DNA of 64,000 nt from Roseibium aestuarii (GCF_008477545.1 NZ_VORA01000007.1:82560-146559); one strand, 5' to 3'; counted from the first letter of the stretch, positions 33,811 to 44,310 are shown. Notes: generated by a model from the letters alone, not told the origin. Numbers and translations are program-made.

Positions 33811-34045
33811 GCGGTTCTCCTTCGTCCGGATTTCTTGTCGCTGGAAAGCCCCCACTGGGATCCGGATCGGTTAGAGTCTGTTAACTCACGCATTAGGGCT
33901 GATTATTTGAGCAAGCACAATATGCGGGCACGCATTCTGTGATGCAATGTGACGCTGTGGGCGCGGGAAGCCTGTCGCCCGCTGGGTCAGCGGGCGTGAC
34001 ATCGAAGGCGGGGGCAAAAAGGTCGGGTGTCTGGAGGCCGCGTCG

Positions 34046-34852
34046 TCAGCGGTCGCCGGCGTTCTGCAGGATCAGCCGGACGACCTCCTTGGGGATCTCG
34101 AGATGGGGCATGTGGCCGACCCGCTCGAAGATGTGGGCCGCGATCATGCCGGGCAGCTTGTGCGCCTGCCGGGTGGGCAGGACCCGGTCCTGGGATCCCC
34201 AGATCACCTTGATGGGGCAGGCAAGGTCCGCCAGGCGCCAGGTTTCGAGACACTTCTGCTCGTCGCCGTCCATGAAGGTTTCGATGATCGAGTTCAGGGT
34301 CTCGATGGCATCGGGCCGATCCCGCATCTGGGCCGCAGTGCGGGCGAGGAACTTGGGCAGGCGGAAGCCCCAGCCGAAGAACTGCTCGAGCAGCATCTCC
34401 ATCTCGAGCGGGTCACGGGACGCCGCATAGCGGCGCAGGAGCCGGTGGTTGATTTCGGGTCCGAAGCCGCCGGGCGCCAGAAGGGTGAGGCTCGCCACGC
34501 GCTCGGGGGCTTTCAGAGCCAGAAGGCTGGCGATGGCGCCGCCCATGGAATGACCGACCAGATGAACCTGATCGATGTCCAGATGATCGAGGGAGCGGAG
34601 GATGGCGCGTGCCGCCGTGCCCGACTTGCCGGTGCCGGGCCAGCCCAGAGCCTGTCCGTGACCGGGCAGGTCGAAGGCAATGGAGCGCCGGCGCGGGGCA
34701 AGGGCGGTCTGGATGTTCCCCCAGCCCTGACGGTCCCCGCCGAAGCCATGCAGCAGGACCACCGGATGCAAGGGTGATTCGGCGGGGCCTGTCACCTCGT
34801 GCAGGGGCAGGCAGGCGGGCAGGTCCAGGACATTGTCAGGGGAAGCGGTCAT
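34046..34852 (-). CDS. alpha/beta hydrolase
   Basis: 268 residues. Oxyanion region VVLLHGFGGDRQGW, nucleophile elbow VHLVGHSMGGAIASLLAL, acid in VIWGSQDRVLP and the histidine in RVGHMPHLE complete the triad. The cap region is helical. It most resembles the short hydrolases often fused to or found beside E2 acyltransferases, but no dehydrogenase complex genes are near. The ATG at 34852 has no strong ribosome site. Substrate unknown. Confidence 0.9.
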   Translation of the reverse strand: MTASPDNVLDLPACLPLHEVTGPAESPLHPVVLLHGFGGDRQGWGNIQTALAPRRRSIAFDLPGHGQALGWPGTGKSGTAARAILRSLDHLDIDQVHLVGHSMGGAIASLLALKAPERVASLTLLAPGGFGPEINHRLLRRYAASRDPLEMEMLLEQFFGWGFRLPKFLARTAAQMRDRPDAIETLNSIIETFMDGDEQKCLETWRLADLACPIKVIWGSQDRVLPTRQAHKLPGMIAAHIFERVGHMPHLEIPKEVVRLILQNAGDR

Positions 34853-35030
34853 GGGGCGTGTCTCAAATCTGTTGCACTTCAGCGTAAACGGCTCAATGCT
34901 TCGTCAGTCATTCCTGATGTGTTACCAGACTTTAACCAAAGACTGCCAGACAGGAAGCATTCTTCCGTCAGGGGGACAGCAACGGCAGTCTCGCCGTTGA
35001 CCCCCGTCAGATCCAGCCAGGGACTTCATC

Positions 35031-35630
35031 ATGCTTCGAACGCTATTTGGTGCGTTGGTTCTTCTCCTATCGGCAAGTTGTCTTACGGCCCAGGCCGACT
35101 ACAAGTTTTACGACCCCAACACCGGCGAATGGGTGACCTATCGCCCGAGCCCGGAACAGGCCGGCAAGCTGGCCAAGCGGGAATATCGCCGCAAGGTCGT
35201 GTCCTACAGCGGCAGCGAAGCGCCGGGGACCATCGTCGTCGACACGAAGGCCCGCTATCTCTACCACGTCATGGGTCACGGCAAGGCCATGCGCTACGGC
35301 ATTGGCGTCGGCCGCGACGGCTTCACCTGGAAGGGCAGCCAGAAGATCACCCGCATGGCCAAGTGGCCGGGCTGGACCCCGCCCCCGGAAATGATCGCCC
35401 GCGAGCGCCAGAAGGGCCGCAAGCTGCCGGCGCACATGCCGGGTGGACCGCAGAACCCGCTGGGTGCGCGCGCCCTCTACCTGGGCAACACGATCTATCG
35501 CATCCATGGCACCAACGAGGACTGGAGCATCGGTCACGCCGTGTCCTCCGGCTGCATCCGCATGTTCAATGAGGATGTGGAGCATCTCTACGAGCAGGTG
35601 TCCGTGGGGACCGTGGTCAAGGTCCTCTGA
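35031..35630 (+). CDS. exported L,D-transpeptidase (YkuD domain)
   Basis: 199 residues. A signal peptide (MLRTLFGALVLLLSASCLTA) with probable cleavage after AQA at residue 22 is followed by a YkuD catalytic domain from about residue 65. The active-site motif is intact: YRIHGTNEDWSIGHAVSSGCI, with the cysteine at 175 and RM following. It crosslinks peptidoglycan stems 3-3 or attaches proteins to them in the periplasm. AGGGA stands 7 nt before the ATG, and a strong terminator follows. Confidence 0.94.
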   Translation: MLRTLFGALVLLLSASCLTAQADYKFYDPNTGEWVTYRPSPEQAGKLAKREYRRKVVSYSGSEAPGTIVVDTKARYLYHVMGHGKAMRYGIGVGRDGFTWKGSQKITRMAKWPGWTPPPEMIARERQKGRKLPAHMPGGPQNPLGARALYLGNTIYRIHGTNEDWSIGHAVSSGCIRMFNEDVEHLYEQVSVGTVVKVL

Positions 35631-35658
35631 GGGATCCTCGATCTCGAGTGCGTTATCA

Positions 35659-35685
35659 GGGCCGGAGCATCTTCCGGCCCTTTTT
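35659..35685 (+). terminator. rho-independent terminator
   Basis: GGGCCGGA (35659-35666) pairs with TCCGGCCC (35673-35680), followed by five T, 28 bp after the transpeptidase stop. Confidence 0.95.
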
Positions 35686-35759
35686 CATGGGCGGCTCCAG
35701 CCCGACACGCTGTTTGTGCCGAGGGTTCACGGCATGACGGAGGAGAGGCTGACCTGTCG

Positions 35760-37280
35760 CTAGTGTCCCAGGTTCACCGCCCCGGGCGGGATGATGGCCC
35801 AGAACACGGAGACCGGAGGGATGCTTCCGCCGCCGTGGAAGGGGAAGCTGCGGCTGCTGTCGGGCTTCAGTCCGGGGTAAAGCGCAATAAGTCCCGGGGG
35901 CGGGGTCTCGCTGCCACGCCAGACCAGCAGCACGCCCTTGTCCTGCAGATCCTGCGGATCGATCCAGGGCGAGGCGTCGAGATCGTGCTCATAGAGCATG
36001 TGGGGGCGTTCGGGGGCAAAGACGGTCACCGGGGCAGCGGACCACATGTCACCGGCCACATAGGCGATCGGCTGGCCCGTTGCCACCCGCCAGGTCTCCG
36101 AGAGGGCAAGCGCGACCTCGCGGCCGGGATAGTGGATGCGGGTGTGCTTCGTCTTCCACTGGGGTTCGAGCAGCGCCTGGCCCAGGGTGATGGCGAGGAA
36201 CACGCCCTGAAGCAGCAACACGGCCGCAAGCGCCCGGGATTGCCGGAACTCCGGGCGCGGCAGGTGAACCAGCACGACAGCGACGAAGCCGGAGAGCAGG
36301 AACAGGGGTGTGCCCCACATGTGCTCGAACTCGTTTCCCGTCACAGCCGAGGCGAGCAGCACGACCCCGAGCGGCAGCAGGGCGAACCAGAGAAGGAAAC
36401 GCCGGTCAACGGCTGCGGTGGACGGAGCGGACGCGGCAAGCGGGGCGGCTGCTGCCGTCCTCTGGCCGCGCAGGCGTGCCCAGAGCGCGGCGCTGGAGCC
36501 TGCCAGAAGCACGAGGAACAGTCCGGCGTGATTGCCGATCTGCGCCAGCAGGAAATTGAGCGGATTGATCACATGGCCCAGCCAGGTGCTGGCGCCGTGG
36601 CTGCGGCTCGCCGCATAGCGCAGGGTCAGGCCATCGGTCTCGACCAGCCAGAGCAGATGGGGAACGAGCAGGGCGATGCAGACAGCGGCGGCGAGATAAG
36701 GGCCCGGGGTCCTGAGGTGACGGCGGGCGTCGGCAAAGACCAGGCAATAGAGGCCGATGCTGCCGATCAGCAGGGCCACGAAATACTTGGTGTAAAGGCC
36801 GAGCGCGGCTATCAGGCCCAGAAGGAGCCAGTGGCGCAGGCGTCCGCTCTCCAGGGCCTTGTGAGAGACCAGCATCATCCCGGCCCAGACGGGGATCTGC
36901 GCGATGTTGTGATTGAACTCGGGCAGGGGCAGGGTGAAGTAGAAGGTCACGCTGGAGAGGAGAAGCCCCCAGGCGACCTGCTCCCGCGTGAGGCCCAGCC
37001 GGCGCCCGAGCGGCCAGAGGCACAGGTATCCCAGTCCGAGGCAGAGCGCGGACAGCCAGTAGGCGCCGAAGACGTGCCCGCCGGTCAGCCGGAACACGGC
37101 TTCCAGCGCCCAGGACGGCAGAGGCGGATGCTTGGTGTAGCCGAGCGCCAGCTCCCGGCCCCAGGCGAAGCCCTCCATCACATCCAGCGGCGGGTTCGGG
37201 AAGGTCAGGCTCGGCACCAGGGCCCACAACAGGCACGTGAGGACGAGATAGAGCGGGGCGTGGCGGGACGCGGGGGTCAT
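35760..37280 (-). CDS. GT-C family lipid-linked glycosyltransferase (ArnT/PMT-like)
   Basis: 506 residues, about 11 membrane segments. Near the N-terminus PPLDVMEGFAWGRELALGYT and KHPPLPSWALEAVFRL show the PMT_2 pattern, with the acidic residues of the first periplasmic loop that bind the polyprenyl-phosphate sugar. The last 130 residues form a soluble periplasmic domain. It should move a sugar from polyprenyl phosphate to an outer acceptor such as LPS, lipid A or protein. The ATG at 37280 overlaps the GtrA stop by ATGA, so the shorter start is right although the frame is open to 37436. It is the third gene of the cassette. Confidence 0.88.
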   Translation of the reverse strand: MTPASRHAPLYLVLTCLLWALVPSLTFPNPPLDVMEGFAWGRELALGYTKHPPLPSWALEAVFRLTGGHVFGAYWLSALCLGLGYLCLWPLGRRLGLTREQVAWGLLLSSVTFYFTLPLPEFNHNIAQIPVWAGMMLVSHKALESGRLRHWLLLGLIAALGLYTKYFVALLIGSIGLYCLVFADARRHLRTPGPYLAAAVCIALLVPHLLWLVETDGLTLRYAASRSHGASTWLGHVINPLNFLLAQIGNHAGLFLVLLAGSSAALWARLRGQRTAAAAPLAASAPSTAAVDRRFLLWFALLPLGVVLLASAVTGNEFEHMWGTPLFLLSGFVAVVLVHLPRPEFRQSRALAAVLLLQGVFLAITLGQALLEPQWKTKHTRIHYPGREVALALSETWRVATGQPIAYVAGDMWSAAPVTVFAPERPHMLYEHDLDASPWIDPQDLQDKGVLLVWRGSETPPPGLIALYPGLKPDSSRSFPFHGGGSIPPVSVFWAIIPPGAVNLGH

Positions 37281-37768
37281 TCTGCCTCTCGCTTGTGGCG
37301 GGTGACGGTGCCCGGGCGGGGCGTGCGGGCTGGCCGGAAGGCCCAGAAACGGGCGAGCAGGAAGCTCGCTGCCGGGACGACGGCGATGGAAATCAGCAGG
37401 CCTAGGCTCTCCGGCCAGTCGGTCAGGGAAAGCCACCCGGTCAGCACCCCGGAATTGAGCGCAAATCCCGCAAGCGCCACGAAAAGGAAGCGCAGCATGC
37501 GGCGACCTGCAGACCCGGCCTCACGGGTGTGGGCAAAGCTCCAGACGTGGTGACCATAGAAGGAGACGGCGAAGGCGATCAGGAAGCCGCAGACATTGGC
37601 GAGATGGGGTTGCAGCCCGAGGCCGCGCAGGGCCGTCATGGCGACCAATGCGTGGGTGGCGGTTGCCGCCGCGCCGACGAGAGCGAAGCGTCCGGCCGAC
37701 CGGGCTTCCCGTTGCAACCTCTCGCGCTTGCCCGGAGCCGGGCCGGCCTGTTCGCTGCGGACCGTCAC
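37277..37768 (-). CDS. GtrA family membrane protein
   Basis: 163 residues with four membrane helices: FALVGAAATATHALVAMTAL, ANVCGFLIAFAVSFYGHHVW, FLFVALAGFALNSGVLTGW, LLISIAVVPAASFLLARFW. The FxxVG...N...F.......W.F pattern is that of GtrA, believed to flip polyprenyl-phosphate-linked sugars. The start is GTG at 37768, overlapping the GT2 stop as GTGA; its own stop overlaps the GT-C start as ATGA. These overlaps show the three genes are translated as one unit. Confidence 0.92.
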   Translation of the reverse strand: MTVRSEQAGPAPGKRERLQREARSAGRFALVGAAATATHALVAMTALRGLGLQPHLANVCGFLIAFAVSFYGHHVWSFAHTREAGSAGRRMLRFLFVALAGFALNSGVLTGWLSLTDWPESLGLLISIAVVPAASFLLARFWAFRPARTPRPGTVTRHKREAE

Positions 37769-38802
37769 GGCGCGGGGGTCTCCGGCGGCATGTCCTGCGA
37801 AGTGGTGCGGTCGGCGCGGCCGCCGATGATCTCCTGCACCAGATAGACCGGGCGCTGCTTGGCCTCTGCGAAGAGGCGGGCGACATACTCGCCGATCATG
37901 CCGATGGAGAGCAGCTGTACGCCGGAGAAGAACAGCAGGCCGACCATGAGTGAGGCATAGCCCGGAAGGTCGATGCCGAAGACCATGACGCGCACCACGA
38001 GATAGAGCGCGTAGAGAAAGGCCAGAAGGGCGATCAGCGCGCCGCCATAGAACCAGACGCGCAGGGGCATGGTGGTGAAGCCGGTCAGCCCGTCGATGGC
38101 GAAGTTCCAGAGCTTCCAGTAGTTGAACTTCGTGCGGCCCGCAGCGCGCGAGGGTCGCTCGTAAGGCAGTGCCATGGCGGGGTGGCCGACCCAGGCGAAG
38201 AGACCCTTCATGAAGCGGTTGCGCTCGGGCAGACGTTTCAGGTCTTCCACCACGGACCGGTCGATGAGGCGGAAGTCGCCGGCATTGGCGGGCATGTCGA
38301 TGGGCGAGAGGCGCTTGAACAGGCGGTAGAAGAGCCCGGCGGTGCCGCGCTTGACCAGCGTGTCGGAGGAACGGTCGATCCGCAGGCCGTAGACCACATC
38401 ATAGCCCGCACGCCAGCCGGCGACCATTTCCGGGATCAGCTCGGGCGGATCCTGCAGGTCCGCGTCGATGATGAGGACCAGATCCGCGTCCACATGGTCC
38501 AGCCCGGCAGACAGGGCGGCTTCCTTGCCGAAATTCCGGGTGAGGCCGATGAGGCGGCCGGGCAGGCCCTCGTCCAGCGCCCGGGCGATGATGGGGGCGG
38601 TCGCGTCCGTGCTGCCGTCATCGATGAAGAGATAGTCGCAGGTCAGCCGGCTTGCCTCGAGAACCGGTCGGGTGCGGGAAATGAACTCGCCAAGGACCGC
38701 TTCCTCGTTGAAGCAGGGCACCAGGACGGTCAGGCTCGGCCGGTCGGGTCGGTCGGCCTTGCGCCGGGCGGTGTAGAGGGAGGAAGAGGTTTCGTCAGGC
38801 AT
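37765..38802 (-). CDS. GT2 polyprenyl-phosphate glycosyltransferase (GtrB/DPM1-like)
   Basis: 345 residues. The GT2 domain shows LTVLVPCFNEEAVLGEF, DYLFIDDGSTDAT, ALSAGLDHVDADLVLIIDAD followed by LQDPPE. Two C-terminal membrane helices follow (WFYGGALIALLAFLYALYLV and YASLMVGLLFFSGVQLLSIG), as in GtrB. It charges undecaprenyl phosphate with a sugar from a nucleotide donor at the cytoplasmic face. I chose the ATG at 38802 (MPDETSSS). An ATG at 38844 lies inside the secA terminator and is unlikely. It is the first gene of the Gtr cassette. Confidence 0.93.
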   Translation of the reverse strand: MPDETSSSLYTARRKADRPDRPSLTVLVPCFNEEAVLGEFISRTRPVLEASRLTCDYLFIDDGSTDATAPIIARALDEGLPGRLIGLTRNFGKEAALSAGLDHVDADLVLIIDADLQDPPELIPEMVAGWRAGYDVVYGLRIDRSSDTLVKRGTAGLFYRLFKRLSPIDMPANAGDFRLIDRSVVEDLKRLPERNRFMKGLFAWVGHPAMALPYERPSRAAGRTKFNYWKLWNFAIDGLTGFTTMPLRVWFYGGALIALLAFLYALYLVVRVMVFGIDLPGYASLMVGLLFFSGVQLLSIGMIGEYVARLFAEAKQRPVYLVQEIIGGRADRTTSQDMPPETPAP

Positions 38803-38845
38803 CAGGGTCTCGAAATATCTGGGCGAACCGTGCCGTATCCGCATG

Positions 38846-38870
38846 AAAAAGGCCAGCCCGGAGGCTGGCC
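38846..38870 (-). terminator. rho-independent terminator of secA
   Basis: GGCCAGCC (38851-38858) pairs with GGCTGGCC (38863-38870), with a 4-nt loop. On the minus strand five T follow. It lies 38 bp after the secA stop and just upstream of the GT2 gene. Confidence 0.93.
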
Positions 38871-38907
38871 TTTTGGCATTCATTGCTGGATCAGCGGATG
38901 ATCCGGA

Positions 38908-41649
38908 TCAGACAAGCGCGCCGTGGCAGTGCTTGAACTTCTTGCCCGAGCCGCAGGGGCAGGGGTCGTTGCGGCTGACCTTGCCCCAGGTTTCCGGGTT
39001 TTCCGGATCGACCGGATCGGCCATCTCGTCTTCGCCCGTGGTGGCGTCGATGTGATGGGCGTGCATTTCCGGCAGGGTGGGCGCGGGCGGCGCCTGTTCC
39101 TGAACCAATTCCACGCGCATCAGCTGGGCCGTGGTGATCTGGCGCAGCTGGGCGAGCATGGTCTCGAACAGGGTGAAGGCTTCGGTCTTGTATTCCTGCA
39201 GCGGGTCGCGCTGGGCGTAGCCGCGGAAGCCGACCACCGAGCGCAGGTGGTCGAGGTTGGCCAGGTGCTCGCGCCACAGGCCGTCGAGGACCTGAAGCAG
39301 GATCGCCTTTTCCACCTGACGCATGATGTCCGGGGAATAGCGGGCAGCCTTGGCGGCCATCACGTTGTCGGCGGCCTTGCGCAGGCGGTCCTTCACCTCT
39401 TCGTCGGCGATGCCTTCCTCGGCAGCCCATTCCTTGACCGGAAGATCGAGGTTGAGAATGGTGCGGACTTCCAGCTGCAGGCCTTCAGTGTCCCACTGTT
39501 CCGGATAGGCGCGCTCGGGAATGTGACGGGACACGAGATCCTCGATCACGTCGTGGCGCATGTCGGCCACGGCTTCCTGGATGTGGGAGGCGTCCATCAG
39601 GTCGAGACGCTGCTCGAAGACCACCTTGCGCTGGTCGTTCATCACGTCGTCGAACTTGAGCAGGTTCTTGCGGATGTCGAAGTTGCGGGCTTCGACCTTC
39701 TGCTGGGCCTTCTCGAGGGCCTTGTTGATCCAGGGGTGGACGATGGCCTCGCCCTCTTCCAGACCGAGCTTGCGCAGCATACCGTCCATGCGTTCGGAGC
39801 CGAAGATGCGCATCAGGTCGTCCTGCAGGGACAGGAAGAACTTGGAAAGCCCGGGGTCGCCCTGACGGCCGGAACGGCCACGCAGCTGGTTGTCGATGCG
39901 GCGGCTTTCATGGCGCTCGGTGCCGACGACGCAGAGGCCGCCTGCGGCAAGCGCCTTCTGCTTCAGCTCTTCGATCTCGGCGCGAATGGCAGCCTCGCGG
40001 GCGGTGCGTTCCGCTCCTTCCGGCATGTCGGCCAGCTCGATGGCGAAGCGCATTTCCGCGTTGCCGCCCAGCTGGATGTCGGTGCCGCGGCCGGCCATGT
40101 TGGTCGCGATGGTCACCGCGCCGGGCAGACCGGCCTGGGAGATGATCAGCGCTTCCTGCTCGTGGTAGCGGGCGTTCAGAACGGTGAAGACCTTGGCCTT
40201 GCCGCCGTCCTTCTGCTGGGCTTCGACGAAGGCCTTGGGGTCGGAGAGGTCGACCGGCTTGTAGCCGTGTTGCTGGAGCAGGCCGGCCAGGAATTCGGAC
40301 TTCTCGATCGAGGTGGTGCCGACCAGGATCGGCTGACCGCGTTCCTTGCACTCGTCGATCAGCTTGACGATGGCGTTGAACTTTTCCTGAACGGTCCGGT
40401 AGACCTCGTCGTCCTCGTCGATGCGCTTCACCGGCAGGTTCGTCGGGATCTCGACCACTTCCAGACCGTAGATGTCGACGAACTCGTCCGCTTCGGTCGA
40501 GGCGGTCCCGGTCATCCCGGCCAGCTTCTCGTACATGCGGAAGTAGTTCTGGAAGGTGATGGAGGCCAGCGTCTGGTTTTCCGGCTGGATGCGGACCTTT
40601 TCGCGAGCTTCGAGCGCCTGGTGCAGGCCCTCGGAGAACCGACGGCCCGGCATCATGCGGCCGGTAAATTCGTCGATGATGACCACTTCGCCGTTGCGGA
40701 CGATGTAGTCCTTGTCGCGCTGGAACAGCTTGTGGGCCTTCAGGGCCTGCTGCAGGTGGTGAACCACCGCGACGTTTTCCACGTCATAGAGCGAGGTGCC
40801 CTTGAGCAGGCCGGCTTCCGCCAGCAGACCTTCCAGCTTCTCGTTGCCGGCTTCGGTGAAGGAGGTCGAGCGCTGCTTCTCGTCGAGCTCGTAGTCGTCT
40901 TCGGTCAGGCGCGGAATGAAGGCATCGATCGTGTTGTAGAACTCGGAGCGATCTTCCAGCGGGCCGGAGATGATGAGCGGCGTGCGCGCTTCGTCGACGA
41001 GAATGCTGTCCACTTCGTCGACGATGGCGAAATGATGCGGACGCTGCACCATGGCGGCGCGGTCATGCTTCATGTTGTCGCGAAGGTAGTCGAAGCCGAA
41101 TTCGTTGTTCGTGCCGTAGGTGACGTCGGCGGCATAGGCATCGCGGCGCTGCTCGTCGGAGAGGCCGTGGGTGATGCAGCCGGTGGTCAGGCCGAGGAAA
41201 CGATAGACGCGACCCATCCAGTCGCTGTCGCGGCTGGCCAGATAGTCGTTGACGGTGACCACATGCACGCCCTTGCCGGACAGGGCATTCAGATAGACCG
41301 GCGCGGTGGCAACCAGGGTCTTGCCTTCACCGGTGCGCATCTCGGCGATCTGGCCGGAATTCAGCACCAGACCACCGATGAGCTGCACGTCATAGTGACG
41401 CTGACCCAGAACGCGGCGGGAGGCTTCGCGCACGGTGGCGAAGGCGGGAACCAGAATGTCGTCGAGGCTTGCACCTGCCGCCAGCTTCTGGCGGAATTCG
41501 TCCGTCTTGGCCTTGAGCTGGTCGTCGGTCAGCTTCACGAAGTCTGGTTCGAGCGCGTTGACGGCTTCCACCGTTGCCCTGAATGCCTTCACCTTGCGGT
41601 CGTTGGCCGACCCGAAAATCTTACGTGCTAAAGCGCCGAGGCCGGCCAT
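38908..41649 (-). CDS. secA: preprotein translocase ATPase SecA
   Basis: 913 residues. The Walker A is [20 protein letters not shown] (GEGKT at 107-111) and the DEAD-like motif is [19 protein letters not shown]. Also visible are [13 protein letters not shown] and the [11 protein letters not shown] arginine-finger motif. The C-terminus has the zinc-binding SEC-C tail [17 protein letters not shown], which contacts SecB and ribosomes. SecA drives export through SecYEG. The start is firm: AGGAAGGA stands 7 nt before the ATG. It is divergent from the parvulin gene, a typical alphaproteobacterial layout. Confidence 0.99.
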   Translation of the reverse strand: MAGLGALARKIFGSANDRKVKAFRATVEAVNALEPDFVKLTDDQLKAKTDEFRQKLAAGASLDDILVPAFATVREASRRVLGQRHYDVQLIGGLVLNSGQIAEMRTGEGKTLVATAPVYLNALSGKGVHVVTVNDYLASRDSDWMGRVYRFLGLTTGCITHGLSDEQRRDAYAADVTYGTNNEFGFDYLRDNMKHDRAAMVQRPHHFAIVDEVDSILVDEARTPLIISGPLEDRSEFYNTIDAFIPRLTEDDYELDEKQRSTSFTEAGNEKLEGLLAEAGLLKGTSLYDVENVAVVHHLQQALKAHKLFQRDKDYIVRNGEVVIIDEFTGRMMPGRRFSEGLHQALEAREKVRIQPENQTLASITFQNYFRMYEKLAGMTGTASTEADEFVDIYGLEVVEIPTNLPVKRIDEDDEVYRTVQEKFNAIVKLIDECKERGQPILVGTTSIEKSEFLAGLLQQHGYKPVDLSDPKAFVEAQQKDGGKAKVFTVLNARYHEQEALIISQAGLPGAVTIATNMAGRGTDIQLGGNAEMRFAIELADMPEGAERTAREAAIRAEIEELKQKALAAGGLCVVGTERHESRRIDNQLRGRSGRQGDPGLSKFFLSLQDDLMRIFGSERMDGMLRKLGLEEGEAIVHPWINKALEKAQQKVEARNFDIRKNLLKFDDVMNDQRKVVFEQRLDLMDASHIQEAVADMRHDVIEDLVSRHIPERAYPEQWDTEGLQLEVRTILNLDLPVKEWAAEEGIADEEVKDRLRKAADNVMAAKAARYSPDIMRQVEKAILLQVLDGLWREHLANLDHLRSVVGFRGYAQRDPLQEYKTEAFTLFETMLAQLRQITTAQLMRVELVQEQAPPAPTLPEMHAHHIDATTGEDEMADPVDPENPETWGKVSRNDPCPCGSGKKFKHCHGALV

Positions 41650-41914
41650 GTGGCGGTCCTTCCTGTAGTGGGCGGCGCACAGTCGCCCGGCGCCTGCCCA
41701 TGAAATCGTCTCAATTGCTGTCCAAGGTCCGACGCCGCCTGAGGCAGACAGCCTGGACCCGGCTGAAGGTGCAGATCCTCTTCCTTAAAAAGAGGACGCT
41801 CGACAGATAAGAGGGGGTCCTATGCTTGTCAACGCCGCAGCTTTCGGCAAAGTAGCTGCGCTCCTTCCGGGGGCTCTGCGAAATTTCAGTCCAGGTAGAC
41901 ATTAAGGACCGCAA

Positions 41915-42808
41915 ATGAATCACTTTTCCCTGCGCCGGCCGCTTCGCGCCCTGGTCGCACCCGCCGTCGCCCTCACGCTCGGGCTTTCCACGGCCCTGAG
42001 CGCCGCTCATGCGGCCGAGCCGGACGATGTGGTGGCCAAGGTGGGCGAGGCCTCGATCACCGAGGCCGATCTCGCGTTCGCCGCCCAGGAAATCGGCCCG
42101 GACCTGCAGCGCTTCCCGCCGGCCCAGTGGCGCCAGATTCTGCTCGATATCCTCATCGACATGAAGCTTCTGGCCAAGGCCGCCGAAGACGCGAAGCTCG
42201 ATCAGGATCCGGACTTCCAGCGCCAGATGGACTTTCTGAAGACCCGCGCCCTGCGCGGTGCCTTTGTGGCCCAGAAGATCGACGGCGCCATCAGCGAAGA
42301 GCAGATCCAGGCCGCCTATGACAAGCAGTTCGCCGACTATGAAGGTCCGGAAGAAGTGCATGCCCGTCATATCCTCGTGAAGGAAGAGGCCGAGGCCAAG
42401 GCCATCATCGAGGAACTGGATGGCGGTGCCGACTTCGCCGAGCTGGCCAAGACCAAGTCCACCGGCCCCTCCGCGCCGAATGGCGGGGATCTCGGCTATT
42501 TCGCCGCCGGCCAGATGGTGAAGCCCTTCGAGGAAGCAGCCTTTGCCCTCGAAACCGGCACCTATACCAAGGAACCGGTGCAGACCCAGTTCGGCTGGCA
42601 CGTCATTCTGGTGGAAGACAAGCGCCGCCAGGAGAAGCCGAGCCTCGAGCAGGTTGCCGACCAGCTGCGCCAGCCGCTGCTGCGCGATGCCTACAAGGCC
42701 GAGATGGACAAGCTGAAGGGTGAGACCACCGTCGAGATCCTCGACGAGCAGCTGAAGGCGGCTGCCGAAGCTGCCGCTGCCGCCGAAGCTCCGGCCAAGG
42801 CCCAGTAA
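41915..42808 (+). CDS. exported parvulin-type peptidyl-prolyl isomerase
   Basis: 297 residues. Signal peptide MNHFSLRRPLRALVAPAVAL..., cleaved near AAHA (about residue 33). A SurA_N-like helical region follows, then a parvulin (PpiC) domain at about 145-240 with EVHARHILVKEEAEA, GPSAPNGGDLGYFAAGQMVK and PVQTQFGWHVILVEDKR. It probably helps fold exported proteins in the periplasm. The C-terminus is Ala/Glu-rich. AAGGA stands 7 nt before the ATG. The divergent pairing with secA fits a role in export. Confidence 0.94.
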   Translation: MNHFSLRRPLRALVAPAVALTLGLSTALSAAHAAEPDDVVAKVGEASITEADLAFAAQEIGPDLQRFPPAQWRQILLDILIDMKLLAKAAEDAKLDQDPDFQRQMDFLKTRALRGAFVAQKIDGAISEEQIQAAYDKQFADYEGPEEVHARHILVKEEAEAKAIIEELDGGADFAELAKTKSTGPSAPNGGDLGYFAAGQMVKPFEEAAFALETGTYTKEPVQTQFGWHVILVEDKRRQEKPSLEQVADQLRQPLLRDAYKAEMDKLKGETTVEILDEQLKAAAEAAAAAEAPAKAQ

Positions 42809-43031
42809 GCCCGCTCTGCGGTTCGGTTCGGGCGCGCCCGAGCCTATCATGAAGAGATGAACCCCGGAGCCGGCGACGGTTTCGGGGTTCATGCCATCAG
42901 GCGGGGCAATCTTGTGTCTGATCCACATGTGGAACGACGGATTGCGGCTCCGCCTCGCCCTGAGGACTTGCGCGGACCCGCCGGTTCAGGCAAGCCTCCC
43001 TTCGTCTGTCATTGCTTGGATGGAAAAACCC

Positions 43032-44273
43032 ATGTCCACCGCCGTCTCTCCTCTCGCGCCGACCTCCTATCCGGATATGCCGGAGATCGAAGGCGTCGCC
43101 TTTGCCACCGCTCAGGCGGGGATCAAGTACAAGGGCCGCACCGACGTGCTGCTGGCGAAACTGGCGGAAGGAACGACGGTTGCCGGTGTCTTCACCCGCT
43201 CCAAGTGCCCGTCGGCCCCGGTTGACTGGTGCCGCTCCATCCTGGCGCGCGGAACCGCGCGCGGCCTGATGGTCAACTCCGGCAATGCCAACGCCTTCAC
43301 GGGCAAGAAGGGCAAGGCCGCCGTGAAGCTTTCGGCGGAAATCGCCTCCAAGGCTCTGGGCTGCGCCGAGGACGAGGTCTTCCTCGCCTCCACCGGCGTG
43401 ATCGGCGAGCCGCTGCCGGCTGAAAAGTTCGAAGGCGTGATTGCAGGGCTTGCCGCCCTGGAGCAGCAGGCCACCTGGCTTGAGGCCGCCAAGGCCATCA
43501 TGACCACCGATACCTATCCGAAGATCGCCACGGTGACCGTGGAGCTGGACGACCAGAGCGTGACCTTCAACGGCATGGCCAAGGGTGCGGGCATGATCGC
43601 GCCTGACATGGCGACCATGCTCTCCTTCCTGTTCACCGATGCGGCGATCGACGCCAAGGTGCTGCAGGCGCTGCTCTCGGGCGAGACCGACGGCAGCTTC
43701 AACTCGGTCACGGTGGACAGCGACACCTCCACCTCCGACACGGTGCTCCTGTTCGCGACCGGTGCCGCCACGGCCCGTGGCGTCGCGCCGGTGACCGCGC
43801 TGGACGATCCGCGCGTTCCGGTGCTGAAGGCCGCGCTCGGTGACCTGATGCAGAACCTGGCACAGCAGGTCGTGCGCGACGGCGAGGGCGCCCGCAAGTT
43901 CATCGAAGTGCAGGTGGAGGGCGCGACCAGCGATGCCTCTGCCCGCACGATCGCCATGTCGATTGCCAATTCTCCGCTGGTGAAGACCGCAGCGGCCGGT
44001 GAAGACGCCAACTGGGGCCGTGTCGTCATGGCCGTCGGCAAGGCCGGGGAGCCGGCAGACCGCGACCGGCTGGCGATCTGGTTCGGCGACGTGCGCGTGG
44101 CCGTGGATGGCGAACGCGATCCGGACTATTCCGAAGACGCCGCAAGCGCGGTGATGAAGAAAGACGAGATCGTCATTCGCGTCGAGCTGGGTCTCGGCGA
44201 GGGGACGGCGCGGGTCTGGACCTGTGACCTGACCAAGGAATATGTGGCGATCAACGGCGACTATCGCAGCTGA
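43032..44273 (+). CDS. argJ: bifunctional ornithine acetyltransferase / N-acetylglutamate synthase
   Basis: 413 residues, exact family length. ArgJ recycles the acetyl group between N-acetylornithine and glutamate in arginine synthesis. It self-cleaves before the nucleophile Thr195 in [10 protein letters not shown]. Other motifs: [35 protein letters not shown], and [16 protein letters not shown] near the C-terminus. The ATG at 43032 (MSTAVSP) is chosen over upstream in-frame starts because it gives the normal length. Confidence 0.97.
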   Translation: MSTAVSPLAPTSYPDMPEIEGVAFATAQAGIKYKGRTDVLLAKLAEGTTVAGVFTRSKCPSAPVDWCRSILARGTARGLMVNSGNANAFTGKKGKAAVKLSAEIASKALGCAEDEVFLASTGVIGEPLPAEKFEGVIAGLAALEQQATWLEAAKAIMTTDTYPKIATVTVELDDQSVTFNGMAKGAGMIAPDMATMLSFLFTDAAIDAKVLQALLSGETDGSFNSVTVDSDTSTSDTVLLFATGAATARGVAPVTALDDPRVPVLKAALGDLMQNLAQQVVRDGEGARKFIEVQVEGATSDASARTIAMSIANSPLVKTAAAGEDANWGRVVMAVGKAGEPADRDRLAIWFGDVRVAVDGERDPDYSEDAASAVMKKDEIVIRVELGLGEGTARVWTCDLTKEYVAINGDYRS

Positions 44274-44282
44274 TGATGTTGC

Positions 44283-44310
44283 GGACCCGGAGCGTCAGGC
44301 GACCGGGTCC
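44283..44310 (+). terminator. probable terminator after argJ
   Basis: GGACCCGG (44283-44290) pairs with CCGGGTCC (44303-44310); the tail reads GTCTTGCTTTC. Ten bp after the argJ stop. Confidence 0.65.

Noticed and set aside
33811..34045. Purine riboswitch or palindromic operator upstream of the NCS2 permease
   Set aside because: I could not find the conserved junction or paired loops of a purine riboswitch, nor a convincing promoter.
38923..41631. 902-codon open frame antisense to secA
   Set aside because: Mirror of a highly conserved GC-rich gene; its residues (runs of V, G, L, H, D) are what antisense codons of secA give. No ribosome site or family likeness.
41776..41796. TCCTCTT/AAGAGGA hairpin upstream of secA
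   Set aside because: A 7-bp AT/GC-mixed stem with no known secA-leader feature; probably chance.
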